From NCBI RefSeq assembly GCF_009831655.1, contig NZ_WRPA01000005.1, positions 62,001 through 126,000 of the forward strand: DNA of 64,000 nucleotides. Direction: 5' to 3'. Made by a program: the position numbers and the translations under genes. This DNA comes from Shewanella insulae. Lineage in GTDB: Bacteria; Pseudomonadota; Gammaproteobacteria; Enterobacterales; Shewanellaceae. Below are positions 28,465-44,004 of the stretch, one piece after another (the first letter of the stretch is position 1; the number at the start of each line of letters is the position of its first letter). The notes under the pieces were generated by a model. It had not been told where the DNA came from. It did not search any database and saw only the letters and a list, made by a program, of their open reading frames with translations.

Positions 28465-29610
28465 CTAGGCCAGGTAGGCGTAGCCCGAGTTGAGCAGCCA
28501 GACAAAATATTGCCCTATGGCCTCATGCTGGCACAGGCTCAGTGCCTGCTCGCCCTCGAAGCTAAACTGATCGGCTAACAGCATGAGCTCTTCATTCGAG
28601 GCATTGGCTTCATTAAAGTCGTAGATCTCGCCATTGATAAAGAGCCTGACAAGTTTATCGCCTTCGAGACGAATTACCTTAAGCCCGCCGATGCGCTGTA
28701 TGCTGGCGCCATCTTCCACGGCCTCAAGCAGCTCTTCTAGGGTGTAATTATCCTCTTGCTCAGCCAGATCCAGCTCGAAGCGGTTCTGACTCAGGGTCTG
28801 GCCCAGCACCGTCTGATAGTGTTCGGGCTGAGATAAGATCTCAGAGACCAGGGCTAACATGCCTTCTTGCTGCTCGATGCTCAGCAGGCTAGGGCTTGCG
28901 GGTTCCTGATTCGAGGTAAAGCGCTTGTTGCCGCCGTTGGTGTCGATCAAGTGATCGGCTATGCTGCTAAAGAGCTCCTGCTGGCTGGGCGCGCGAAAAC
29001 CTATGGAGTAGCTCAGCGCCGTCTCCAGGGTCTCACCACGGTGGGGAAAGCCTGGCGGGATATAGAGCATGTCGCCGGCCTCGAGCACAACATCCAGTAT
29101 GGGCTCGAAATCATCGATAAGTGCCGTGTGAGTATCGCCGCCACGGGGTGAGTATTGTCCCTTGGCACCGACCTTCCAGCGTCGTCTGCCTTCACCCTGC
29201 AGCAAGAAGACATCATAGTTGTCTATGTGAGGGCCGACACCACCGCCGGGCGTGGCGTAGGAGACCATGAGATCGTCGAAGCGCCAGTCGGGGATGAAAC
29301 GAAAGGCGCTTACCAGGGGCTCTACATCTGGATACCAGTGGTTGACAGCCTGAACCAGGAGCTGCCAGTTGGCATCGCCAAAGGGGCTGTAATCTTCGAT
29401 GGGACCCTGGATGATCTCCCAGTTATCTTTTTTGGTCAGGACAATGCGCGAGGCGACTTCCTCTTCGCAGGCGAGTCCCGCCAGTTCATCGGGGGCGATA
29501 GGGTCTTGAAAGTGTGCGAAGGCGCCTTTGATCACCAGAGGCTGCTTCTGCCAATGATGGGCTAAAAACTCTAGGGTATCGAAGTCGGGTGTATACATGG
29601 CGTAGCTCAT
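28465..29610 (-). CDS. roxA: Ribosomal protein L16 3-hydroxylase (cupin/JmjC oxygenase)
   Basis: A 2-oxoglutarate/Fe(II) oxygenase of the YcfD/RoxA family, which hydroxylates an arginine of ribosomal protein L16. The iron ligands are visible in VGPHIDNYDVF (His, Asp) and PPGFPHRGE (His). It also shares HWQKQPLVIKGAF, DPIAPDELAGLA and VQAVNHWYPD with E. coli YcfD. The frame is open to 29685, but similarity begins near MYTPDFDTLEFL. I use the ATG four codons earlier at 29610 because AGG lies just upstream; 29598 is the alternative. It gives about 381 residues. Confidence 0.92.
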   Translation of the reverse strand: MSYAMYTPDFDTLEFLAHHWQKQPLVIKGAFAHFQDPIAPDELAGLACEEEVASRIVLTKKDNWEIIQGPIEDYSPFGDANWQLLVQAVNHWYPDVEPLVSAFRFIPDWRFDDLMVSYATPGGGVGPHIDNYDVFLLQGEGRRRWKVGAKGQYSPRGGDTHTALIDDFEPILDVVLEAGDMLYIPPGFPHRGETLETALSYSIGFRAPSQQELFSSIADHLIDTNGGNKRFTSNQEPASPSLLSIEQQEGMLALVSEILSQPEHYQTVLGQTLSQNRFELDLAEQEDNYTLEELLEAVEDGASIQRIGGLKVIRLEGDKLVRLFINGEIYDFNEANASNEELMLLADQFSFEGEQALSLCQHEAIGQYFVWLLNSGYAYLA

Positions 29611-29670
29611 CAGGCCTGAATAATTAAGGGGCAGTATATGCCGAAAATAACATAATCCGTAAATCACATA

Positions 29671-29726
29671 TTCAGGAAACAGCATCTTCCTGAAACTAGG
29701 TTTTGCGGAAACTAGATATTCCTGAA
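29671..29726. repeat. Short repeated hairpin arms upstream of roxA
   Basis: TTCAGGAA at 29671-29678 and TTCCTGAA at 29687-29694 can pair, and a third copy TTCCTGAA is at 29719-29726. ACTAG also occurs twice. The stretch separates roxA and the purB terminator. Confidence 0.45.
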
Positions 29727-29730
29727 ATAA

Positions 29731-29760
29731 AAAGGCGGTAAGCTGCTGCCTACCGCCTTT
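29731..29760 (-). terminator. purB terminator
   Basis: AAAGGCGGTA pairs with TACCGCCTTT across a ten-base loop. On the minus strand a T5 run follows. Confidence 0.82.
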
Positions 29761-29778
29761 ACTAGGTTTCAGGGATGA

Positions 29779-31799
<2,021 letters not shown>

Positions 31800-31802
31800 G
31801 GC

Positions 31803-32918
31803 TTACTCTCTAATCAGGCTGTCTATGATACCGCCGCCCAGGCAGACCTCGCCGTCGTAGAATACGGCGGACTGACCAGGGGTTACTGCCGCAACCGGCT
31901 CGTCGAAGATCACCTTGATGCGATCGTCCCCTTCATAGGTGAGGGTGCAGGGCACATCCTGCTGACGGTAACGTGTCTTGACTGTGATCTTGGCGCCATC
32001 TTTAGGCCCTTTCCTGTCTACCCAGTGCAGCTGATCGGCATGGAAACCCACTGACATGAGGCGAGGGTGATTGCCACCTTGACCGACAACTAACACGTTG
32101 CGATCGAGATCTTTGTCTACCACATACCAAGGATCGTCGTTGCTGTTCTTCATGCCCCCGATGCCCAGGCCCTTACGCTGACCTAGGGTGTGGTACATCA
32201 AGCCTTGGTGTTCGCCTATGACTTCGCCTTCGGCTGTCTCTATCTTGCCGGGCTGCGCAGGCAGGAAGGTGCGTAGAAAATCGGTGAACTTGCGCTCGCC
32301 GATAAAGCAGATGCCTGTGCTGTCCTTCTTGTCATGGGTAACCAGTCCCATCTTCTTGGCGATCTCGCGCACTTCATTCTTTTCCAGTTCACCCACAGGG
32401 AACAGGGAGCGGGCGATCTGCTCATGGCTCAAGGTGTAGAGGAAGTAGCTCTGATCTTTGTTGCCGTCGACGCCACGTAGCATCTGGCTCTGGCCCGAGG
32501 CATCGCTGCGGCGCACATAGTGGCCCATGGCAATGTAGTCGGCGTCCAGGATGTCGTCGGCAAACTCGAGAAATGCCTTAAACTTGATCTCTTTGTTGCA
32601 CATGATATCTGGGTTAGGGGTACGTCCTGCCTTGTATTCGGCGAGGAAGTACTCGAACACGTTGTCCCAGTATTCGGCGGCAAAGTTAACCGTGTGTAGC
32701 TTGATCCCGAGTTTGTCGCAAACGGCTTGGGCATCTTTAAGATCTTCGGCGGCGGCGCAATATTCGTCGGTATCGTCTTCTTCCCAGTTTTTCATGAACA
32801 GGCCTTCGACCTGATAGCCCTGTTGCATGAGGAGATACGCCGAAACAGATGAGTCGACACCGCCGGACATACCGACGATCACTTTTTTACCGTTTGGATT
32901 GGGTTCGATTGCTGCCAT
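31803..32918 (-). CDS. mnmA: tRNA 2-thiouridylase MnmA
   Basis: A 371-residue enzyme that adds sulfur to U34 of Lys, Glu and Gln tRNAs with ATP and sulfur relayed by the Tus proteins. The PP-loop [15 protein letters not shown] is at residues 16-30. The catalytic cysteines are Cys107 in NPDIMCNKE and Cys204 in [11 protein letters not shown]. It lies within the conserved nudJ-mnmA-hflD-purB order. Its leader carries the inverted-repeat element at 32949-33051. Confidence 0.97.
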   Translation of the reverse strand: MAAIEPNPNGKKVIVGMSGGVDSSVSAYLLMQQGYQVEGLFMKNWEEDDTDEYCAAAEDLKDAQAVCDKLGIKLHTVNFAAEYWDNVFEYFLAEYKAGRTPNPDIMCNKEIKFKAFLEFADDILDADYIAMGHYVRRSDASGQSQMLRGVDGNKDQSYFLYTLSHEQIARSLFPVGELEKNEVREIAKKMGLVTHDKKDSTGICFIGERKFTDFLRTFLPAQPGKIETAEGEVIGEHQGLMYHTLGQRKGLGIGGMKNSNDDPWYVVDKDLDRNVLVVGQGGNHPRLMSVGFHADQLHWVDRKGPKDGAKITVKTRYRQQDVPCTLTYEGDDRIKVIFDEPVAAVTPGQSAVFYDGEVCLGGGIIDSLIRE

Positions 32919-32948
32919 AAATCCTAAAAACCATTAAATTCGTGTAGC

Positions 32949-33051
32949 TATGGTGACGTTTTCTGTGATTGAGCAAGCTCATTGGCCTACTTAGCAGAGT
33001 GCCTTCTTACAAGTAAATTGCGCACTAATTGCCGGAAAAACCGTCACCATA
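32949..33051. repeat. MITE-like 103-bp element with terminal inverted repeats
   Basis: The ends TATGGTGACG and CGTCACCATA are exact reverse complements, and the match extends inward as TTTTC against GGAAAAAC with small indels. The outer TA on each side could be a target duplication. It has no coding capacity. It lies between nudJ and mnmA on the same strand, so it may instead be a long-range stem in the mnmA leader. Confidence 0.5.
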
Positions 33052-33068
33052 ATATGCGGGGGCATATT
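33051..33068. repeat. Small hairpin next to the MITE-like element
   Basis: AATATGC-GGGG-GCATATT, seven-base arms, partly overlapping the outer end of the inverted-repeat element, about 30 bases after the nudJ stop codon. It has no T-run in either direction that would make a clear terminator. Confidence 0.4.
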
Positions 33069-33095
33069 CTATCATGCAATGTGACTTTGGGCTAA

Positions 33096-33545
33096 CTAGA
33101 GAAAGCGGCTATTGACCACTTGAGTCGAAAAGAGTTTTCCCTGACGAAAGTCGTGAATACATTGTAGTACCAGGGGGCTTCTGAGTTGGCTTTTAAGCTG
33201 GGTTATCTCATCGAGCGTCATCCACAGGGCGCGGCGAATCGCGCTGTCTTGGGGCTTTGGCGTAATCGCCTCATCTAAGATGCTGGCATAGGTGAAGCGC
33301 AAGAAGGCTAGCTCTTCACTTGCCTGAAATTGATAGATGTTGATTAGCGACTCAGGCTTGACGGCAAGACCTGTCTCTTCCCAAACCTCGCGCTCGCAGG
33401 CCTGCTCAAGGCTCTCAAAGGCTTCTAGATGACCCGCGGGTTGGTTATAGGTGAGCTTGCCGTCGATTAACTCCTCGACCATCAGGTATTTGTCGTCACA
33501 ATTGATGACGCAGGCTACGGTGACATTGGGTTTATAACGTTCCAT
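33096..33545 (-). CDS. nudJ: Nudix phosphatase NudJ
   Basis: A 149-residue Nudix hydrolase. The Nudix box GHLEAFESLEQACEREVWEETGL is at about residues 39-61 with all catalytic Glu and Arg positions present. E. coli NudJ (YmfB) dephosphorylates thiamine pyrophosphate precursors and nucleoside di- and triphosphates. It lies 11 bases after rluE and upstream of mnmA, the order found in E. coli. Confidence 0.93.
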   Translation of the reverse strand: MERYKPNVTVACVINCDDKYLMVEELIDGKLTYNQPAGHLEAFESLEQACEREVWEETGLAVKPESLINIYQFQASEELAFLRFTYASILDEAITPKPQDSAIRRALWMTLDEITQLKSQLRSPLVLQCIHDFRQGKLFSTQVVNSRFL

Positions 33546-33556
33546 CTATTACCTCT

Positions 33557-34372
33557 TTAGGATTGGGGCAGCACCTTATATTCACCGTTTGCGATCTCAT
33601 CCAGGCTCCATTGACCTATTTTATAACGAATCAATCTTAGGGTCGGGTAGCCCACGTGGGCGGTCATGCGCCTGACCTGACGATTACGTCCCTCGCAGAT
33701 GGTGATCGCCAGCCAGCTGGTGGGGATCTGTTTACGCTCTCTCACCGGCGGGTTACGGGGCCAGATGTTCGGCTCGTCGATGCGCTCGACCTTGGCGGGC
33801 AGAGTCGGACCATCCTTTAGGGTGACGCCCTCTCTCAATGCCTGAATCGCCTCGTCGCTGGGAATGCCTTCTACCTGAACCCAGTAGGTCTTATTGGTTT
33901 TCTTCTTTGGTTCTGTGATGCGCGACTGCAGCTGACCGTCGTTGGTGAGTAGCAGTAAGCCTTCGCTGTCTCTGTCGAGCCTGCCGGCGGCGTAGACATC
34001 TTGAATCGGGATGAAATCCTTCAATGTCTGACGGCCTTGCTCATCGGTGAACTGGCACAAGACATCGAAGGGCTTGTTAAACAAAACGATGACTGGGTTT
34101 TGCGGCCTGGGCTTCTGCTTAGCCCCTAGCTTGCCTTTGGGACGGGGCTTGTAGTGACCTTTAGTCTTGGCACTTTTTGCCGATGTTGCAGCCGAACCCT
34201 GCTTGTGCTGGCGATGATTCCCCTTGGCATTGAAGTCAGGAGATTGGGACGATGTGGCGTCTTTTCTTGCGCCCCTGCGTTGATTTACTGGCTTATTGGC
34301 TCCGGGTGTTTTTTGGGTCACGAGGCAAACTTTTGGCTGAGTGTATGCTAATGCTGACATTGTACTGTGCAT
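33557..34372 (-). CDS. rluE: 23S rRNA pseudouridine(2457) synthase RluE
   Basis: A 271-residue RsuA-family pseudouridine synthase. The catalytic aspartate is in [19 protein letters not shown], followed by KTYWVQVEG and [11 protein letters not shown]. The catalytic domain starts at about residue 92. The first 90 residues are a basic Lys/Arg/Ala/Gly-rich tail, longer than in E. coli RluE (217 residues in all), which may bind RNA. The ATG at 34372 lacks a clear ribosome binding site, and another ATG lies four codons in. It is divergent from icd. Confidence 0.92.
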   Translation of the reverse strand: MHSTMSALAYTQPKVCLVTQKTPGANKPVNQRRGARKDATSSQSPDFNAKGNHRQHKQGSAATSAKSAKTKGHYKPRPKGKLGAKQKPRPQNPVIVLFNKPFDVLCQFTDEQGRQTLKDFIPIQDVYAAGRLDRDSEGLLLLTNDGQLQSRITEPKKKTNKTYWVQVEGIPSDEAIQALREGVTLKDGPTLPAKVERIDEPNIWPRNPPVRERKQIPTSWLAITICEGRNRQVRRMTAHVGYPTLRLIRYKIGQWSLDEIANGEYKVLPQS

Positions 34373-34635
34373 TGGCCATTAGTGGAATTTGAATATTGGC
34401 GTGAATGATTTATGATGTCGGCCAACTAAATGTGATCGATAGCAAAACGTGAACAGCTTTTGAGATGTTAACCGCGCTTTGTTTTGCATTAAATCGGTTT
34501 AAGTGTCAGGGCATGGCCCCAGGGCGTTCACCCTTGCAGTTTCTCCTTTTCATGCCTCGCATTCGCCATCGTAAAATTATAATAATGACATCATAGTTGT
34601 TTGATTCATAAACGATTTATTTTACAAAAACGTAG

Positions 34636-36864
<2,229 letters not shown>

Positions 36865-36882
36865 CCTTAGGTATAAAAGAAA

Positions 36883-36906
36883 GAGGGCGCCATGGCGCCC
36901 TTTTTT
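36883..36906 (+). terminator. icd terminator
   Basis: A self-complementary GGGCGCCATGGCGCCC hairpin followed by T6. Confidence 0.88.
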
Positions 36907-36945
36907 ATTGCTTTGTAGGTTTCTGTTAGCGGTGAAAAAACAGCA

Positions 36946-36977
36946 ATAAAAAAGGCAGGGATAACCCTGCCTTTTTT
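36946..36977 (-). terminator. cspD terminator
   Basis: A GGCAGGG-ATAA-CCCTGCC hairpin with A6 before and T6 after, so it works for minus-strand cspD. Confidence 0.9.
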
Positions 36978-36989
36978 GTTTTGGTCCCA

Positions 36990-37196
36990 CTATTTAGTGG
37001 GCGATATCGCTGACGCGTGCATCCCTTTAGGCCCCTGTTCCACCTCGAATTGGACTGATTGGCCTGCTTTTAGAGTTCGATAGCCTTCCATTTCAATGGT
37101 AGAATAGTGTGCGAAAACGTCTTCACCACCAGCTTCAGGGCAGATAAACCCGAATCCTTTGGCGTTGTTGAACCATTTCACAGTTCCGTTTGCCAT
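36990..37196 (-). CDS. cspD: Cold-shock-like protein CspD
   Basis: A 68-residue cold-shock domain protein with RNA-binding motifs KGFGFI and DVFAHY. The C-terminal half ([23 protein letters not shown]) and the position divergent from clpS identify it as CspD, which in E. coli binds single-stranded DNA in stationary phase and inhibits replication. GGAAG precedes the ATG. It is slightly shorter than E. coli CspD (74). Confidence 0.93.
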   Translation of the reverse strand: MANGTVKWFNNAKGFGFICPEAGGEDVFAHYSTIEMEGYRTLKAGQSVQFEVEQGPKGMHASAISPTK

Positions 37197-37440
37197 ACTT
37201 CCACTTCCTTCTGTTGTTTACTGACCGGTAAGATAGTAAAACTTATGAGGCGGGGTAAATTCACCGCTCGATGAACAGAATGAAACCAGTAAAAGCGGAT
37301 GTCAAGACCAATTTAACAAAAAGGCAACATTTGCGCCGAATTCGTCAGCAATTGCTTCTAATGGTCGGATGAGTAACAGGTTTATCCCGGGTGGTCAGCA
37401 ACTTTTGGAAGAAGCCAAAACTAGAGGCTAATATTGAAAT

Positions 37441-37749
37441 ATGGGTAAAGTAGGTAATATTGAGCATATTGAAGAGCGTGCGGAAACTGAACTCATGCCG
37501 CCTTCGATGTACAAAGTGATCTTAAATAACGACGACTATACCCCGATGGACTTTGTCATCGAGGTGTTACAACTCTTTTTTAATAAAAATGAACAAGAAG
37601 CCACAGATATCATGTTGGCAATCCATCATCAGGGTAAGGGCATTTGCGGCATTTTCCCTTTCGGCATTGCAGAAACCAAGGTCGCACAGGTAAATCAGTT
37701 TGCAAGGCAAAACCAACATCCGTTACTGTGTTCTTTAGAGAAAGCCTGA
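37441..37749 (+). CDS. clpS: ClpS, N-degron adaptor of ClpAP
   Basis: A 102-residue ClpS with a flexible N-terminal tail and the core [24 protein letters not shown] (about residues 20-43) that forms the N-end recognition pocket, plus the [13 protein letters not shown] helix region. It delivers proteins with N-terminal Leu, Phe, Tyr or Trp to ClpA. It is 35 bases before clpA and clearly co-transcribed with it. Confidence 0.96.
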   Translation: MGKVGNIEHIEERAETELMPPSMYKVILNNDDYTPMDFVIEVLQLFFNKNEQEATDIMLAIHHQGKGICGIFPFGIAETKVAQVNQFARQNQHPLLCSLEKA

Positions 37750-37784
37750 ATATCGAAGTTTTGTGATTATTTTAGGGGGTGCTT

Positions 37785-40043
<2,259 letters not shown>

Positions 40044-40045
40044 AG

Positions 40046-40073
40046 AAAAAGGCTGCATCTGCAGCCTTTTTTT
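40046..40073 (+). terminator. clpSA terminator
   Basis: An AAAAAGGCTGC-ATCT-GCAGCCTTTTT hairpin with a continuing T tract. Confidence 0.9.
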
Positions 40074-40151
40074 CATGATTTGGCCTATCAATCCGATTCG
40101 CCTTGGGCGGGGTTATGTTATTTCTGCCAGTTGCGCTTTCGATTAGGAACA

Positions 40152-40175
40152 AAAAAACCGGCATTGCCGGTTTTT
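40152..40175 (-). terminator. infA terminator
   Basis: An AACCGGC-ATT-GCCGGTT hairpin with a run of seven A (T on the minus strand) after the infA stop codon. Confidence 0.88.
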
Positions 40176-40194
40176 ATCATAGGTAAGCTAACGT

Positions 40195-40416
<222 letters not shown>

Positions 40417-40543
40417 TCAGTTATCCTGTTAGCCTTCAAATATTAAAAACGGGCGTATCATGCCGCAAATTACCGCTTCTGTAAAGAGGTGTTCGTTATC
40501 TGGGCAAATATCTGTTTGCTTTATTTTTTCTAATTAGGCGCAC

Positions 40544-41248
40544 TTATTCGTTTCGCTGCCAACCATTTGCAGTCAATATCTCGTAGGGATGGTAGGCCGT
40601 CTTGTAATTCATCTTACGTGACTCATTGATCTGATAACCCAGATAAACATGCTCCTTGTGCATCTGTCTGGCGAGATCGCACTGCAACAGAATCATCAAG
40701 GAACCCAGGGAGCGTTTGTCGAGCTCAGGGTCAAAGAAGCTGTAGATGGCCGACAGGCTGTTTGGTAACACGTCTGTGACCGCCACGCCTATCAGCTCAT
40801 CGTCGAGCCTTAGTTCAAGCAGCTTTGGTGGATGCCAGCTGCACTGCACGAAATGATCGTACTGTTCTCTCGATGGCGGGTACATGGGACCGTCGTGATG
40901 GCGCGCCTTTATATATCTCTCATAGAGTGCATAGTGTTCTTCGGTGCAGGTATCGACCAGGCTCCAGCTGACATCTTTATTCTGTTTCAAGGTGCGCTTC
41001 TGCCTTCGTGATGGTGTAAAGCGAGCGGCCGGAATGCGAATGGGTAGACATGCCTGACAGTGAGGGCAATGAGGTTTATAGATGGTCTCGCCGCTACGAC
41101 GAAATCCGAGTGCTAAAAGCTTCTCAAACAGGGTGAGGTCGAGTGATTCTTCCTGCAGCACTAACAGCTGTTCCTGCTTGCCCGGCAGGTAGCTGCAATC
41201 GAAGGTATGTGTCATACCTACCTGTATGGTGTCGGACCTAGAGTTCAA
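40544..41248 (-). CDS. bpt: Aspartate/glutamate leucyltransferase Bpt
   Basis: A 234-residue leucyl-tRNA-protein transferase of the Bpt (ATE-like) family, which adds leucine to N-terminal Asp or Glu so that ClpS can recognise them. The cysteine-rich start [14 protein letters not shown], then [16 protein letters not shown], and the later [15 protein letters not shown] are typical. A TTG start at 41248 is chosen because AGAGG sits six bases upstream and matches the usual start; it overlaps the end of aat by 11 bases. The frame is open to 41275. Confidence 0.93.
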   Translation of the reverse strand: MNSRSDTIQVGMTHTFDCSYLPGKQEQLLVLQEESLDLTLFEKLLALGFRRSGETIYKPHCPHCQACLPIRIPAARFTPSRRQKRTLKQNKDVSWSLVDTCTEEHYALYERYIKARHHDGPMYPPSREQYDHFVQCSWHPPKLLELRLDDELIGVAVTDVLPNSLSAIYSFFDPELDKRSLGSLMILLQCDLARQMHKEHVYLGYQINESRKMNYKTAYHPYEILTANGWQRNE

Positions 41249-41948
41249 GCTGCACCTCTTGTGGGTGCCAGGCATCGCTGGCGACCTCGATATCGCGAAA
41301 GCGCTTCAACAGGTTGATGAAGTCGGTTCGCTTTAACGCCTTGGCGCCCAGTGAGGCCAGATGGGGATTCATGACCTGGGCATCGATCAGCCTGTACCTG
41401 TGTGATAACAGGTGCTGGTGCAACATAGCCATGGCCGCCTTGGAGGCATTGCTCTGTAGGTGAAACATGGATTCGCCGCAAAACACCTGGCCAATGGCAA
41501 CGCCATAGAGGCCGCCGATCAGTTTTTCGCCGTCCCATACTTCAATCGAATGGGCCTTATTGTATTGGTGCAGTGCCTTATAGGCCTGTTGGATCTCTAA
41601 GGTGATCCAGGTGCCTTCCTTACCCTGACGGGTGAGGGCGCAGTGCTCGATCACACTGTTAAAGGCGCGGTTAACGCTGAAGCGCCACTGACGGCGTTTT
41701 ATATCACGTTTCAGGCTGCGGCTGACCTTGAGCGCACCGGGGACAAACACGGCACGGGGATCGGGTGACCACCAGAGGATAGGGTCGTTCTCGTTGAACC
41801 AGGGAAAGATCCCCTCGTAATAGGCGTTGAGCAGCCGTTTAGGGTGCAGGTCTCCGCCGATGGCCAAGAGTCCATTTGGATCGGTCAGCGCAAATTCCGG
41901 AGAAGGGAACTTAGCCAGCTCATGATTTAAATAGGACAGTGAGTTCAC
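41238..41948 (-). CDS. aat: Leucyl/phenylalanyl-tRNA-protein transferase
   Basis: A 236-residue L/F-transferase that attaches Leu or Phe to N-terminal Lys or Arg, creating primary N-degrons. Signature segments are [44 protein letters not shown] and [19 protein letters not shown]. It starts the aat-bpt pair and runs into bpt with an overlap. Confidence 0.96.
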   Translation of the reverse strand: MNSLSYLNHELAKFPSPEFALTDPNGLLAIGGDLHPKRLLNAYYEGIFPWFNENDPILWWSPDPRAVFVPGALKVSRSLKRDIKRRQWRFSVNRAFNSVIEHCALTRQGKEGTWITLEIQQAYKALHQYNKAHSIEVWDGEKLIGGLYGVAIGQVFCGESMFHLQSNASKAAMAMLHQHLLSHRYRLIDAQVMNPHLASLGAKALKRTDFINLLKRFRDIEVASDAWHPQEVQLEL

Positions 41949-42000
41949 AATTGAGTAAAATTAGTTATCGGCCTCTTTATAAGTTAGCGGAAAACCTCTT

Positions 42001-42492
42001 ATGTTGAAACCTACAGCCCGCCTCTTTCGCGCTATTTGGTCAGTTTTTATCTTGTTTGCGAGCCTGGGTCTGAGCAGCATTGCCTGTGCCGCCTATGAGC
42101 GAAACCAGGCCGTTCCTGTTGAGAAGGTCGAGTATGGTCATGTCATTTCGGTACGTAATATTACTCAGAGTCAGTTGGTGGAAGATCGCAACCAAGGCTG
42201 GCGTACATTTGGCGGCGCCTTGATCGGCGGCGTCATAGGTCATCAGTTTGGTGGCGGAAGCGGTCAGGATGTGGCAACCGTATTGGGCGCCTTGATTGGT
42301 GGCGGCTTAGGCCATAGCAGTGGCGGTGATTACTATCAGAAGTTGAAACTGGTGGAGTTGATGATTCGCTATGAAGATGGCCAAGAGGTGATGGTGATTC
42401 AGGATTTTGACCCTGGAATGATTTTTAATGTCGATGACGAAGTACGCGTCGTTTATCTTCAGGGGAGTGTGCGAGTCGACCTGGCGATGTAG
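42001..42492 (+). CDS. Glycine-zipper 2TM outer-membrane protein (SlyB/PcpY-like)
   Basis: A 163-residue secreted protein. A signal peptide covers about residues 1-30 (FILFASLGLSSIACAA); the cysteine before AA could be a lipobox residue (SIAC), though the box is atypical. The middle has the glycine-zipper 2TM domain FGGALIGGVIGHQFGGGSGQDVATVLGALIGGGLG, roughly residues 71-104, and the C-terminal part is a small beta domain (EDGQEVMVIQDFDPGMIFNVDDEVRVV). This matches SlyB and the rickettsial 17-kDa family, envelope proteins of poorly known role. It is divergent from aat. Confidence 0.8.
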   Translation: MLKPTARLFRAIWSVFILFASLGLSSIACAAYERNQAVPVEKVEYGHVISVRNITQSQLVEDRNQGWRTFGGALIGGVIGHQFGGGSGQDVATVLGALIGGGLGHSSGGDYYQKLKLVELMIRYEDGQEVMVIQDFDPGMIFNVDDEVRVVYLQGSVRVDLAM

Positions 42493-42514
42493 AAAAATTT
42501 TGTTTTGAAAGCAT

Positions 42515-42542
42515 AAAAAAGGAGCCTAATGGCTCCTTTTTT
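42515..42542. terminator. Bidirectional terminator
   Basis: A GGAGCC-TAAT-GGCTCC hairpin with A6 before and T6 after, between the convergent glycine-zipper gene and the Ala/Lys-rich gene. Confidence 0.9.
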
Positions 42543-42576
42543 ATGGCGACATATCCTTATGAGGATTGCTGCTTGT

Positions 42577-42936
42577 TTAGAAGCCGCGAGGAAGCTGTCC
42601 TTTACCCGCCAGCTTAGCACGCCAAAGCTCTTTAGGTGTCATGCCACCTGAGGTTGACTTTGCGGCTTTCGCTGCAGCTTTAGGCTTTTCAGCTTTCGCT
42701 GGAGCCGCTTTCTTAGGAGCTGCCTTAGGCTTTTCCGCTTTCGCCGGTGCCTTAGCCGCTGGAGTTTGCTCACCTTGTTCAGCCAACATAGCTTCTAAGT
42801 CACTAAAACGAAGAGACTTACCACCATCGATCTTATACCAGCTTCCTTTCTGCTCGATAGTGACACTCTTACCCTGCGTCTTACTCAATGCAGCCTCGAG
42901 TGCGCTGATCACCTCTTCTTTGGTCAACTTTGACAT
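42577..42936 (-). CDS. Ala/Lys/Pro-rich repeat protein, unknown function
   Basis: A 119-residue protein in three parts. Residues 1-56 form a small folded module (KEEVISALEAAL, EQKGSWYKIDGGKSLRFSDLEAML). Residues 57-95 are low complexity, with AKAEKPKAAPKKAAP repeated almost exactly, like the tails of histone H1-like bacterial proteins. Residues 96-119 are a conserved-looking end, GGMTPKELWRAKLAGKGQLP. The strong positive charge suggests nucleic-acid or ribosome binding (inference). I do not recognise a named family. It has an A-rich leader and its own terminator. Confidence 0.75.
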   Translation of the reverse strand: MSKLTKEEVISALEAALSKTQGKSVTIEQKGSWYKIDGGKSLRFSDLEAMLAEQGEQTPAAKAPAKAEKPKAAPKKAAPAKAEKPKAAAKAAKSTSGGMTPKELWRAKLAGKGQLPRGF

Positions 42937-43147
42937 AGTATTAACCTATTTCTTTTAATGTGTAATTGAAGGTTTGGCCTAATTTTATAGCCGAAACGCC
43001 TGAATTGTCCAATTTTCACAGAAATTCAACGTATTTCTATGAACTGAGGCCCAGATATGGCTAAACTAGGCGCTATCGTCACGGTCATTTTTTCAGTCTT
43101 TGAGCGCTGGAACGGCCAAAGTTATTTGATTCATATGAGGAGCTTAG

Positions 43148-43900
43148 ATGAATCGCACAGCATTGACTCGATACCTCACGGAATTTCTGCAGGTAGGCAA
43201 CTACAAGGACTATGCCCCCAATGGGTTACAGGTCGAGGGCAAAGAGCGGATCAAGACGATTGTCACCGGGGTGACCGCCTGTCAGGCACTAATCGACAGG
43301 GCGGTTGAGTTAAATGCCGATGCCTTGCTGGTGCACCATGGCTTCTTCTGGAAAGGAGAGCCTGAGACCATTACCGGGATGAAGTATCGTCGCATCAAGT
43401 CGCTGATCACCAATGACATCAACCTATATGGTTATCATCTGCCGCTCGACGGTCATCCCATGTTAGGCAATAACGCCGAACTGGCGCGGGAGCTTGGGAT
43501 CATAGATGCCGAATCTGTGGAGGGCGTTGCCCAGGGACTGGTGTGGCAGGGGCGTCTCGATGAACCTATGGCGCCGAGTGCGTTTGCCGAGCACCTGGCG
43601 GGTGTTCTGGGCCGTAAGGCCCTGCATCTGGGAGTGAGCGACAGGCCTATTCATCGTCTGGCCTGGTGCAGCGGTGGGGCGCAAGATTACATCGATATCG
43701 CCGTGGACTTGGGCGTCGATGCCTTTATCAGCGGTGAGGTGTCTGAGCGCACCTTCCATAGCGCGGTCGAGCAGGATATCCATTACTTTGCTGCGGGTCA
43801 TCATGCCACGGAAAGATTTGGTATCAAGGCATTGGGCGAACATCTGGCAAATGAGTTTGGTCTAATTCATCATTTCGTGGATATCGACAATCCTGTGTAG
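43148..43900 (+). CDS. NIF3-like dinuclear metal-centre protein (YbgI-like)
   Basis: A 250-residue Nif3/DUF34 family protein, which forms hexameric rings with two metals per subunit. Metal ligands are visible in LLVHHGFFW (His-His), YGYHLPLDGHP (His, Asp) and FAAGHHATERFG (His, Glu). E. coli YbgI is the relative. The reaction is unsettled; GTP cyclohydrolase-like and repair roles have been proposed. It stands alone with a terminator after it. The GAGG before the ATG is near-consensus. Confidence 0.9.
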   Translation: MNRTALTRYLTEFLQVGNYKDYAPNGLQVEGKERIKTIVTGVTACQALIDRAVELNADALLVHHGFFWKGEPETITGMKYRRIKSLITNDINLYGYHLPLDGHPMLGNNAELARELGIIDAESVEGVAQGLVWQGRLDEPMAPSAFAEHLAGVLGRKALHLGVSDRPIHRLAWCSGGAQDYIDIAVDLGVDAFISGEVSERTFHSAVEQDIHYFAAGHHATERFGIKALGEHLANEFGLIHHFVDIDNPV

Positions 43901-43943
43901 AGATCTTATATGCTAATGCTGGCTTATCCACAGCATCTAAAAG

Positions 43944-43969
43944 AAAAGGCCGCTAAATAGCGGCCTTTC
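43944..43969. terminator. Bidirectional terminator, NIF3-like / metG
   Basis: An AGGCCGCTA-AA-TAGCGGCCT hairpin with A-rich and T-rich flanks between convergent genes. Confidence 0.82.
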
Positions 43970-44004
43970 TTGTGTCATCTCGGTTATGTACCGAACAATG
44001 CGAC

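Noticed and set aside
43057-43308. An 83-residue open frame starting upstream of the NIF3-like gene
   Set aside because: Its second half overlaps the NIF3 gene in another frame, and the first part has no family signal; it is most likely the 5' leader.
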